Source: Paulownia fortunei
Taxonomy: Eukaryota; Streptophyta; Magnoliopsida; Lamiales; Paulowniaceae
NCBI GenBank assembly: GCA_019321725.1
Contig: CM033107.1
Location: forward strand, 26,899,445-26,963,444
Length of the DNA stretch: 64,000 bases
Reading direction: 5' to 3'
Below, piece after piece: positions 36,070-48,200 of this stretch. Made by a program: the position numbers and the translations under genes. Within the stretch, counting starts at the first letter, position 1. Each line of letters opens with the position of its first letter. The notes under the pieces were generated by a model. That model was not told the DNA's origin and made no database searches. It was given only the letters and a program-made list of their open reading frames with translations.

Positions 36070-36099
<30 letters not shown>
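36070..36099. repeat. (CT)15 microsatellite upstream of the GARP gene
   Basis: A perfect 30-base CT tract about 345 bases upstream of the GARP start (GA on the transcribed strand). GA/CT tracts are common near plant transcription starts and may bind BPC-type GAGA factors. Confidence 0.95.
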
Positions 36100-36100
<1 letters not shown>

Positions 36101-38052
36101 ATTTTTCTAAAGGAATCATTAGGCATCTGATTACTTAAAAAAGTATATATGCATGTATGGATCAACGTTTGATGTTAATATGCGGGGATGAAATTAATTA
36201 AATACATATAGCACTCATGTGAAGCCAGGTCAGGATTGTCCACCTTGTTAGAAAAATAATTTTCCACGGACTTTCGTTGTTTTTTTATTACATTAATTGT
36301 GTAAAAATACACCTTAAGGTGCAGTTTTCACAGACTTCAAAATGTATTCAGACATATCTTGTTCCAATTTTTAAAAGAACGGCAAAACCCGGAAATCGGA
36401 GTCTAAGTCCGTTCAAAGTAAAACTTTTGCAACTCTTGTCTCTTTATTACTCGGAGAAAACAAGTCTTGGGACCACCCAATTTTTGTATGGTAAACGGGG
36501 ATGGGAATTCCACCATTTTTATATGCAATCAATATGAAGAGATTCTACTATCAAACCCACGGCTTATACAAAAGTCTCCCTCAGTTTCGCCTGCTCTTTC
36601 ACATTTGGAGCTATGGAAAAATTCTAGTAATTTTCTAACTACTGATATGGTCCATGGATACTTCATGACATGTTTTCCACCAATATCGTTCGTTCGTTCG
36701 AGCAGTAAAAAAATGAAAAATGAAAAATTAAAAATAATTAGGTAATTGCATAGGAGGAGGATCATTCAAAACGTTTGAGAGGACAAGTGCATGTCCAAAT
36801 TATTGAATTGTGTTTTTCTCTCAATCTCAAGCGACACTCACATTGATGCTGATTCTGATTCGGACCCTCAATCCATATCAAATGTATATTAATGATATTA
36901 TTTTTTTATACTTAACATGTAATTAAAACTATTATAATATGAAATGCAATATTAAGGGATTGCAAGAAGCTATAAACTCAAGACAAAGAAAAACTGCATG
37001 TTTGCAGCTGCCTTTGCGTCGGGAATCACGGGGTTTGTTCTTAAGCTGGAATTGGGACCTACCCTTTTGCCCCATCCCTAACCTCCTACACAAATAAGAC
37101 CATCATTCTCATTTTCTTTTTATTTGGATAAAGATCATCTAATTTCATCGATGAAATTAGTTATTTTCTTAATGATGTGATACAGAAATATTTTCTGTGC
37201 ACATGGTGATTATGCTGCTTGTTAAGATCAATATGGCGATCGTCCACTTCTTCATTTTTAATGTTTTCAATATATTTCTTAGTCATAGAAATTTTGGGAT
37301 TCCACAACTAAAGAGGCCTTAGCACAAAAGTAAGAATTATGTACAGTTAAAAAAATGAAGAGAATTAAAAAGAATATATGTACTCCATATGTGCAGGCTA
37401 ATTATTATCTACAACCCAAACTCTTGTTTCATGCTAAAATCTCCGAAGTTGGTGACCTACTATTCACAAAGCTTGAAAAAGTTTTCCAGTGATGAAGTTG
37501 TCATGGGCATCTTATGAGCCGAAGCCAAGGATATAAAATTATAGACTTTAGGCAGAAATAGCCTCTTTGCAAGATGAAATTGTATTGCTTTTAATTCTTC
37601 CCACGTACGTGTATAATAAGCTTTTAATTAATTTGCAGGTAGGCTATGTAATTTATTTTATTTTATTTTATTTTTTTCCTCTCTTCCTTAACAACTGGAT
37701 ATGGAGTCTTTCTCACGGGCTTCTTGAGTTTGGTGATGATAATTGTTGGAAAACACTCAAAAATTGGCTGGCCCTCGACTAGATAGCTAGGTCCCAACAT
37801 TATATATTTCAAGGGGTTGAGAAATTCATGGAGGACATTATTGGGCTGAAATATGCATATACATGCAGAAGATTTGTTCTGAAGTTTTTTTTTTAAGGAA
37901 AATCGGTAAATATTACAAATTAAGAAGGAATATCAGAGATTACAGTACTCGTAAAATAATCTGGAATATCCTCATTCCCTTCAAAATCTTATATATCACT
38001 TTATATAAACACACCATGTATATATGATTTATGTCAAATTTATATTTAAAAA

Positions 38053-38202
38053 AATATTGTAGGATATAAGAGGTATTGTAGAAAAATTGCCATCTTGGCT
38101 CCGCGGAGCATTAATCACAGAGGAAAAGAAGTCCCCTTCCAGAAATACTTTCTCCAACCTTTTAAGATCAGCAGCTCTTCTAGCAGTTAAAGCCTCCAAA
38201 AC
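38053..38202 (-). pseudogene. RNase H-like (RVT_3) retroelement fragment
   Basis: The minus strand reads 50 codons without a stop: VLEALTARRAADLKRLEKVF, LEGDFFSSVINAPRSQDGNF, STIPLISYNI. The pattern E-AL-ARRA ... LEGD-x-x-SVINA is that of the RVT_3 RNase H-like domain of plant LINE-derived sequences, with the catalytic Glu and Asp recognisable. There is no start, and the flanks are AT-rich noise, so it is a relic. Confidence 0.55.
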
Positions 38203-40130
38203 CTAATTAAATAATGAATTACAAGGTACTAAGGTAAAATTAATTTTAGTAATTTAAATCATCAGGAGATTTCCAAACTGGCAAGGCTTTAAGCTCTTGT
38301 ACATATCAAACTAAAAAAAATTACTGTTCCTAGCTCGAAATTTAATAATTTTACTAAAAAGAAAAAAGAAAAAAGAAGACAATTTTTGACAGCCCTCAAT
38401 TTCTAAAAACAAGTGGAGGGGTACATGCACAGTTCTAGTGAACTGCAAATTCTTATTGATAAAAGAAGAGACCCTTGTCTGAAAAGATTCACCAGAAACG
38501 TCCAAGCTATGAAGTCAACCCACAACAGGACCTGTGTGTTTCCATTGATTTTTGCCATTCTTAAGGTTCCTTAGGAATATGTGCACTGTCAGCCTATTAA
38601 TACGGATCTAGCATCATTTGAGACTAAGCATGTCTGTCGTTTTATGATTCCTCTATACATATATTAATCATACCATCATCAACATCAAATTCCAACTATA
38701 CACATTCATGCCCATGCAGTATATATGGCGCATAATAATGCATGTTGCATATATATATATATATATACATATGAATGTGTATACTCAAAAATGATTTATT
38801 AATGTTTTCTCATATTTGCATGGAATAGAATACAAGTACTCAACGAGCTTCCAGGCTCCACAGCATTAATCGGTTGGTGGATATATTCCATCTAATTTTA
38901 TCTTTTTCCCCCCCAAAAAAAAAAATACTACTATTTTCACATTCTATGTTCTATATTATTATTTACTTGGTATTAGTCATTGTATCTATCATCAAAAGTA
39001 GGCGTATTATTGTTTAATTTTATGTTATTTAAATTTTATTATTGAATTTTCAAATGGTATTTGAGTTTAATTTGCTCATATGACTTCATATATTTTAGTA
39101 GTTTTATTATTTCTTAATTTGTCTTAAGTAGAAAATTGTTAGAGATTGATTTTTAAAATTAATGAGAGGAGTATAAATAAACTTTTTGACGTCAATATTT
39201 TAATAATTTGATTCGTTTTTTAGTGTGTTTTGGGTAAAAAAAAAAAAAAAAAACTCTTACCACGAAGCTAATTTTGAATAAATTAATTTTTTTTACCTAA
39301 TATTTTCACCTCACACTCTCTTTCACCCACCATTTTCCCTTTCTATTGCATTTGGTTTACAATTAATAGTCTTTCTTTACAATCTTTGAAGCATTCAGTA
39401 GGTGTCAAAGGTTGGCAATCCTATCTTCCAGACAAAATAAAATTGGTCTATGCCCATATGTATGTGTGCAATAATAAACAAATATTAACGGACGAAAAAA
39501 AAAGTAATTAAATCAATTAATTCTTTTTGTCCTTTTCGGTGTGAGGCGTATTATTTTTTGATCCTGTGGATTTAATTTTAATGGTCTTTCATTTGTTTCT
39601 TTCTAATCGTATTTTGTATTTTACTCTCTGCGACCACTAGAAGACATGGTTAATCGGAGTTTTGCATTTGTTAACTTCGATAAATTTGGTAAAAAAAGAG
39701 ATAAACTTTGACTAATGTTGTTGATTATTAAATCCTATAAGGCGAAAGCACAAAATTTCATCACAAAACTGAGAATGTTTTATCGAAACAGTTATATGAA
39801 ATTTATTCCACACAACTGAATTTTTCTAGTGTGGTTATATAAACAAAATTAGTTATGTACGATCGACCATCTCTACCATCGTGCCAAAACCCCTGTAGTT
39901 AGTAGCCAAAAATAATACAACTCAAATTTTGAAGTCTTAGCATTACTCCAATGGATTGCTATTGTGTTGATAAAAAATTTATGCGACTGTGAGCTGTTAA
40001 ATGATATATTTATCATATATAAGAATGTCATAAAGTAAAATTTGCATTGTAAATCATTTAAAAAAATAAATTTATTTGATATTTAATTTTTAATCGCATC
40101 ATTATTCACTAAATTTATTTTGGCTCTCTT

Positions 40131-40660
40131 CTATCAGAAGTTTTCGCCTATTAACTTTTTGGAGATCGGCGGATCAAAGTATTCTTATCAAAGATTTTCG
40201 GAAACACTATTATCAGAGATTTTCGCCCGTTAAATTTTTAGAGGTTGGCGGATTGAGATACTCCTATCAAAGTCTTTCTCGTCCATCAAATTTTCGTTTC
40301 TAAAAATTCTAACCCATAATGAATGGGTTCAAAGACAAAATCTACTTATAATCAATGTGTTCATAAATAGTCTTTGCTCATCATGATGAACTCTTCAAAA
40401 AAATTTAATTCATAATTTTTAGATTCATAAAAATAGTTTCCTCTTATAAAAAATTCAACCCAAAATTAATGGGCTCATAGATAATAATTGCTCATAATCA
40501 TAAATTCGTCAAGAAATCCTACTTATAATCAATGAGTTCATAAATAATCTATATTTATAATCAACGAGTTCTTCAAGAAATCAAAACTCATAATCAATTA
40601 GCTCATACTATATGCTTTGCGCTCATAAATCATGGGCTCTTCAAAAAATCCAACTTGGCG
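40131..40660. repeat. Degenerate tandem repeats
   Basis: Two arrays lie side by side. The first has a unit of about 79 bases starting TATCAGA(A/G)(G/A)TTTTCGCC at 40132 and 40211, with GG(A/C)GGAT inside, then a third shorter unit near 40263. The second repeats variants of TTATAATCAATGAGTTCATAAAT-like text near 40349, 40523, 40555 and 40588. It has no coding capacity. Confidence 0.6.
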
Positions 40661-43299
40661 TGGACATTTTGTTAGGTAGAATTTCCTCAATATGGAAATA
40701 CACAACTTAAATAAAAGGTAATTTTATCAAATGACAAAATTATTGATTTAAAGTATTGAATTCAAATTTGTTCACAATCAGCAGAAACGAAAAAGAAAAA
40801 AGAAATGAACTAGAAAGAGAAATGAGGAGAAGAGAATCGATTTTGAAAACAATACCCGATCAGTCACCTTCAAAATACGATTGGGAGAAATCAAATAATT
40901 TAATCAAACTGAATTTTGACAGCATGTTCAGGACAGATTGAGCTACAATCTAAACATGAAGATCATATTTTAAGTTCTCTAACATCTGATTTTGTGACAA
41001 TATAACACCCCTACTTTCTAGAAGATTATTGAGAGCAGTCTCGATCAAGAGCCTGTTTCGAAAAATCGAACCATTTAATTAATCTGAAATTTTGGTGGTA
41101 TGTTCAAAATTCACAGAGTTTGAATGGTAAAGATCTGATTTGCAGCCTTCTTTTACCAGAAATCGTTCGTGGATAGTAGTGTCATGTTTTGGATGAGATT
41201 TTTTTAATTTCTCTTAGTAAAACTTGTTTGTTGTCAAAATTGAATTATCTTGAAATGTTTGTAATGGTACATCACTTGAGATAAATTGTTGAACTTGCTA
41301 TATTCCTATTTTTTTATTATAGGGGAGATTATTTTAGTAGATTACTGTCCCGTAGTTTTTACTCCTCGTATCACGGATGTTTTTTACGTTAAAAATTGCT
41401 CGTGCTCTTTATTACAATTGTAATTATTTTACTTATTTTTATTTTTTGCTAAATTAATACAAAAAAATGATAATTATTATTTTTATTGCGTTGATGTTTA
41501 ATTAATAATTTAATTGAATTAGATGTTTGTTTATACCAACACATCCGATCGCCATAAATGACTTCCTCCATTTTCTTTTTGGATTTCATGTAAAATTGAA
41601 TCTACAATCGATCCAATTGTCATGCTGCCGAACTCAATTCGGAAAAAACTGAAATTAAAAAATGGGTTAAAGAACAGACAATATATTCAAATATTTTCAC
41701 TGTGAAATCTAGAAGTCATATTAACGGCCCTAATTAATCTTTGAGCTCGTCACATAAGTGTAAGATCCATTTGGACAATAGCTCAAGTCAGCTCAAGTGA
41801 TGAACTGGCAGACATGAACAACAATGCATTAAGGCATGCTTAATTTATACCAAGGGTGAGCGCCAAAAAATCGCACGCGAGGAGATCTACTTCGAACTAG
41901 AAAATTGAATGGTTTTCTCAATTCTCAACTTAATGGATTTTTAGAAACGGCGCCAATTTAATATGGTTAAAAATTGAACATTAAATAAATTTATTTTTCT
42001 AAAGGATCTACACTATGAATCTAGAATTTTACGATTCGATCCCATAATTTTATAATTTTATTTATAATCTCACTCCATGAAGTAAATGATATATTTATAT
42101 AAGTCTTTTTTTTTATTAGATTTAAATATTAAATATACTAAAAGATTAATTTTCCAAAAATTGTATATCAATAGACTCTTCTAATTATAACTATAAAACA
42201 ACTCATATTTATATTTAATCTAATTTAATTCATTCATAAATAATTCATTTTAGCCCAAAATATACGAATCTAATTAATTAGAACTAATTTTGACAACCTA
42301 AAATGGCATTTTAAAATTCTACTATTCAACTCTGCACTAGGTGCAGATAAAGAGGCCGCGGCCTAAAAAATTTAAATTAGTGGTAATTATATATATAAAA
42401 TTATTAAATTTTAAAATTTTATTTATTCTAAAAAATTAAAAATATCTCTTAATTTATTTTTTTTAAATAATCCCTCTCTTCTATTTTCTGATTCCATTCT
42501 GGGCACGCGTCCAATCAATTAGATGGGTCATTTTTTAAATTTTAAATGAAAGAAAATAAGGGGAAAAATAGTGAAATTATGCTGTGTGTATGCACATTGT
42601 GTTTTTAAAAATTATCATAGTCTGTAGTGGGAAAAGAATATTACTGTCAATTTATGTATATTATATTCACGTCAAAGCACATATGGTCTCAATTTCAATT
42701 TTCAAGCATTATGTGGCTCCCACGTAACGTTACATTTCACCTATCTTCGATAACTCGTGATTATCATATGTATTTAGGTCCACTGTCAGTTGAAATATGG
42801 AGTTGGCTATGCTCTAATCACTAGATTCTTAAACCAGATTTTCACTGAAATTTCAATTATTTTTTTACCAGAAATTGTCCAAATTAAAGTGTCGAAGTGC
42901 CTTAAATTTGCATTTTCTTTTCAGAAATATAGTGATTGTAAATAAAAATTTAGTTTAATTGTATAAATAAAAATATAACTCGTGGGGCAACCCAAATGGC
43001 AAAAGTTTGATTATTTAAATTGTGGATTTTATCTCAATGATCTAACATGAATTAACAATTGTGTTTAATTAGTCTAATAGAAAATAAAAGCAGCAAGAAT
43101 ACCCTAATCAAACAGAATCAAATGGGATCTACTGTAGTAAACTCTTGCTTGGATTTTATATGAAATGTTGACAAGGTGAAGAATTCCGTGTCTTAATTCA
43201 CAATCATTATTTAAAAAAAAAATGTTTCAACTATGTTTTCAACATAATCTACTGTTTTTTAGAGACACGATCATTACCTTAGATATTAATGACTTGACT

Positions 43300-43665
43300 A
43301 TTATTAATTATTAAATTTAATTAAAAATATAAATGAATCGAGTCGAATCCAACATATTATCTATTTAAATTTAATTTTAATTTAATTTTAAAAAATATGT
43401 TTGAACTTGATAAATTATATTATTAATCGTTCAACTTTTTTTTTTTTTATAATTTTTAATCGATTAGTTTGAATAAGTTTTAATTGAATGGAACACAAGT
43501 TAAGGTCGAGTTCGAATAATTTGATTGTATTATAAATATTTTGTTATATTTTACTAATTAAGTTGAACTCAAGTTAAAATGAAAAAAAAAAAGTATTCAA
43601 GCAAATTTTTTAATAATTATAGGATCGAATTCAAATGATCTCTTAATAAACGGTGAGTATCAATT
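43300..43665. repeat. Dispersed AT-rich repeat, inverted copy
   Basis: Words such as GAACTTGATAAATTATATTA, GAGTTCGAATAATTTGATTG and AAGTTGAACTCAAGTT are complements of those in the copies at 28.2-28.6 and 29.5-29.7 kb. Boundaries are unclear. Confidence 0.3.
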
Positions 43666-43795
43666 TTTTTTTTCCAGCCCTATATCTAATCAAGGGATTT
43701 TCTCTTTCTACTTTTCAATTGCAAAATAGATCCAATTCAAATAGTAACGCAACACTTTCCTTAACAATTAATAATTATTGCTTGCACGTATAAAG

Positions 43796-43915
43796 TAGAG
43801 CAGTGATAAAGCATTTGGGGCATTTTCTAGAAGTCGGTAGCTTGAATCTCTTGTAGGTATCACTTTGATCTCCTGTGAGTGTACTTTTGAACCTTGTTTT
43901 TGGGCCCAATGTAAG
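43796..43915 (+). mobile_element. Possible tRNA-derived SINE remnant
   Basis: GATAAAGCATTTGGGGCATT, then TCTAGAAGTCGGTAGCTTGA and ATCTCTTGTAGGTATC resembles the head of plant tRNA-derived SINEs, with a decayed B box (GGTAGCTTGAATC against GGTTCGAATC). The A box is weak and there is no clear tail or target duplication. Confidence 0.25.
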
Positions 43916-44900
43916 ATGCGTCACTATATGTAAATTATTGTCATACTAGCATTTATTCGATGGTCAAATAAGGAAAAAAAAATTAACTACAAACATTGAC
44001 ATCTGAGTTATCAAAAAATAATGAAAATGACAATCATTGCTTAATACCTTAATCTATGCCATTCGTTAACCAATTCAAACAATCATCCCTAAATACCTTA
44101 ATCTGTGCCATGGCAAACATGTTCCGAAAGTTGTTCAATTTAAGCACAACTCCAAATTAGAAACTATAAAAATTGTGGATTTTCCCTCAAAAAAAATTGT
44201 GAATTTTCCGTGACCATATATATTGCTTGAAGTTTTTATCAACTCATATTTATATTCAGATTGTGTTTTTTTTGAAGGAAAAATTAGAAGCAAAATAATT
44301 CCTTGATCTGTCTCACGAAATGTAGTATTTTTATTCAGATATTTAAAGACTCTATTTGTAAACCAAAACATGGGCTCAGGCCCAAAGCCCAACTATAAGG
44401 AATCATACGAACAGTATGTGTGTCAGCCAACCCACTTGCATGATCATTATCCATCATCATTACGTTGTCGTTTAATAGATGTTGCTTTCTGTCAACTAAA
44501 ACCCCACACAGCCACGCGCCACCAATGCCTTTATCTAATGTCCCCCCAATCAAAAGAGATGGATAATGCCACGCGCGAACCAGAGAGCGTGACATAAAGC
44601 TTCTCTTCTGTGATAGGCCCGAAAAATACGGGCCGGAAAATGCAAAAAAGTAGAGCACAGCTTTTGTTTTTTTTAATTTCAGCGGCTCTCCATTTCTAAC
44701 GGGTTTTTCCTCACTCTTTTACCTTATTTCCCTTTTTTTTTGTTTTGGCTTTTGATAAATATTTTTACGCACCCTTTACACGCACTCATTGCATTATTTT
44801 TCTGTGAAAAAAGCCAAATAAAAAAGCAATTATACAAGCGAATCTGTTGATATGCATATATATCTTATAGATACAGATATAGATTATATATAGAGAAGAA

Positions 44901-44955
44901 GAGAGAGAGAGAGTGGCCGTGCAAATTAACGGCCACCACCACCACCACCACCACC
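44901..44955. repeat. GA and CCA microsatellites upstream of ETO1
   Basis: A (GA)6 run at 44901-44912 and (CCA)7 at 44933-44953, about 300 bases before the ETO1 ATG. They are probably in the promoter or 5' leader. Confidence 0.85.
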
Positions 44956-45249
44956 CTCTATCACCATCATCAAATAACAAAATTTTCAAAAATACAAAAT
45001 AATAGGACGAAATTTACAAACCCCAATTCTTTGTTTTTTTTTTTTTCTTTTTTTGCTGAGAAAGAGAAGAATTTCGCAGCAACGATTTTTTGTTTCTAAA
45101 GTTTTCGCCTTTCTTGGTCAACGTTGGTGTTTACAGGTAAAGATTTGATCTCTTTGTATTTTTACTGAAGCCCATTACGTTTTATCCATTCCTCGTTTTT
45201 GTATTGCTTTATGTAATTATTTATAAGGTGGTATTTTAATTGAGGGAAG

Positions 45250-48200
45250 ATGCAGCAACATATATTCAATACAATGCGTAGTTTGAAGATGATAGATGGG
45301 TGCAAAGGCACCCAAGTGTACGCCCTTAATCCCACGGCCAGTGGAGGTGGAGGAGCAGCCGGCGGTGGTGTGGGGGAGAAATTCTTACAACATTTGCAAG
45401 ACCATTTAAGGGTTAATTCAATTAGGTCGAAATCTCATCGGCGTTATCAGAGTTTCTCTCAGACTAACAATGTGAATACAAGTATTTTAGCGGAGGCTCT
45501 TGCGACTTATGGGCTTCCGCAGACGGATCTCATTGAGCCTCAGATTGATCCGTGTCTCAAATTTGTTGATTTTGTTGGGATTCTAGCTGATGTTTATAGG
45601 AGACTTGAGAACTGCCCTGAATTTGAGAGATCAGGAGTGTATATGGAGCAATGCGCAATCTTTAGGGGGTTGCCTGACCCAAAATTGTTTAGGAGATGTC
45701 TTCGGTCGGCTAGGCAACACGCAGTGGATGTGCATTCTAAGGTTGTACTTTCAGCTTGGTTGAGGTTTGAGAGAAGGGAGGATGAGTTGTTTGGCGTGTC
45801 AGCAATGGATTGTAGTGGGTGGAGTATGGAATGCCCTAAGAGTTCATTGGTATCGGGGTATAATCCTGAGTCTGCACATGATATTTGTTTGTGTCCCCAG
45901 CGCTTGGAAGAAGACGGGGGTGTGGAATTTGATATACAAGGTCAAGAATGCTCGACTTCAATTAGTCATGGTGATGGTGAAGATGATTATGATATGTGGT
46001 TTTGTATTGGGGATGATGAGGTTAGATGCAATAGATATAAGATTGCTTCGCTCTCTAGACCGTTCAAATCAATGTTGTATGGTTGCTTCATGGAATCACG
46101 AAAGGAGAGAATATATTTCGCTCAGAATGGGATTTCTGTGAAGGCAATGAGAGCTGCCGAGGTGTTCAGCAGGATAAAGAGTGTGGATTCTTTTGATCCA
46201 AATGTTGTTTTTGAACTCCTGGTGTTGGCTAATAGGTTCTGCTGTGATGAAATGAAATCTGCTTGTGATGCATATCTAGCATCTCTGGTTGATGATATGG
46301 ATAGTGCTGTGCTGCTCATTGAATATGGGTTGGAGGAGAATGCATATCTCTTGGTGGCAGCTTGCTTGCAGGTATTTTTGAGGGAACTCCCAACTTCAAT
46401 GCACAATCCAAATGTAATGAGACTCTTCTGCAGCTCAGAAGCTAGGGAAAGGTTAGCATTAGTGGGGCATGCTTCTTTTTTGCTCTACAGCTTTTTGAGC
46501 CAAATAGCAATGGAAGAAGACATAAAATCAAATACAACGGTAATGCTGTTGGAAAGGATGGGAGAATGTGCTACTGAGAATTGGCAGAAGCAACTAGCAT
46601 TTCACCAGTTGGGTTGCGTGATGCTTGAAAGGAAAGAATACAAGGATGCTCAAAAATGGTTTGAGGCAGCTGTTCAAGCGGGTCATGTTTATTCGTTAGT
46701 TGGTGTAGCAAGAGCGATAAACAAGCGTGGTCACAAGTACAAGGCATACAAATTGATGAACTCCCTCATTTCTGATTATACGCCCTCTGGGTGGATGTAT
46801 CAAGAACGATCTCTGTATAGTAGTGGGAAAGAAAAAATGATGGATCTGAATACAGCTACTGAAATGGACCCAACTCTTTCTTATCCTTACAAGTATAGAG
46901 CTGTCTCAATGATGGAGGAGGACAAAATTGGTGCTGCCATATCTGAGATTAACAAGATAATTGGTTTCAAGGTCTCCCCTGACTGCCTTGAGCTGCGTGC
47001 TTGGTTCTTAATTTCCCTGGAGGACTATGAAGGAGCTCTAACAGATGTCCGTGCACTTCTAACTTTGGATCCTCAATATATGATGTTTCACGGAAAATTG
47101 CATGGTGACCAGTTGGTAGAGCTTCTACGTCATCATGTGCAGCAGTGTAGCCAGGCTGATTGCTGGATGCAACTTTATGATAGGTGGTCCTCAGTAGATG
47201 ATATTGGCTCTCTAGCTGTTGTTCATCATATGTTGGCTAATGATCCTGGGAAGAGCCTTTTACGGTTTCGGCAATCTCTCCTCCTCCTACGGTAAGTGTA
47301 TTTGTTCATGTTTAAATTTTCAATCTTAATTGTTCATTGATCAACTGCATCCACTATTATTTACCTAAGCCTCCGACTACAAACATGTGTTTGCAGAATG
47401 TATACATACTCATGCTAAGATGTTATAAAATTTGTTATAATTTCCTACCAGGGAAATATGAGTTTTGCTATTTGTTTCCTTTCTACATTATGTTTCCCTA
47501 GCGGGTATTATATATGGGGTTAATGCTTTTCCATTTTAGGAGGCTCGAATTCTCTCTCTTATTTTCTGTTTGATTTACTAGTGTGGTGAAAGAGTAACTT
47601 GTATTTTGTTACAGATTAAATTGCCACAAGGCTGCTATGAGAAGTCTGAGAATGGCTCGAAATCATGCAGCCTCTGAGCATGAAAGACTTGTCTATGAAG
47701 GCTGGATTTTATACGATACGGGTTATCGTGAAGAAGCAATAGCAAAAGCTGAAGAATCCATATCAATCCAGAGATCATTTGAAGCCTTTTTCCTGAAGGC
47801 ATATGTTCTGTCTGAAACGACGACAGATCATGAGTCTTCGTTCTATGTTATCCAGCTTCTTGAGGAAGCTCTCAGGTGCCCATCTGATGGCCTTAGGAAA
47901 GGACAAGTAAGTGTTATCTTCTATAGGACTATTATAGCATCATTTGTGCCCAAAAAATACTGTTGACCTATGTGGTTCTGCAGGCTTTGAGTAATCTGGC
48001 AAGCATCTATGTAGATGTGGATAAACTAGACCATGCTGTCGACTGCTACATGAATGCCCTGAACATCAAGCATACAAGAGCGCATCAGGGTCTGGCGCGT
48101 GTATACCATCTCAAAAATCTGAGAAAAGCTGCATATGACGAGATGACAAAATTGATTGAGAAGGCCAGATACAATGCATCAGCTTATGAGAAACGTTCGG

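Larger units (their letters stand above)
35725..45249. other. Gene-poor region, 9.5 kb
   Basis: It begins with the GARP gene's upstream DNA and ends with the ETO1 promoter. Between are an RNase H-like retroelement scrap (38053-38202), degenerate tandem repeats (40131-40660), a repeated segment at 40885-41160, a possible SINE (43796-43915) and much AT-rich low-complexity DNA. I found no intact gene. Confidence 0.5.
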
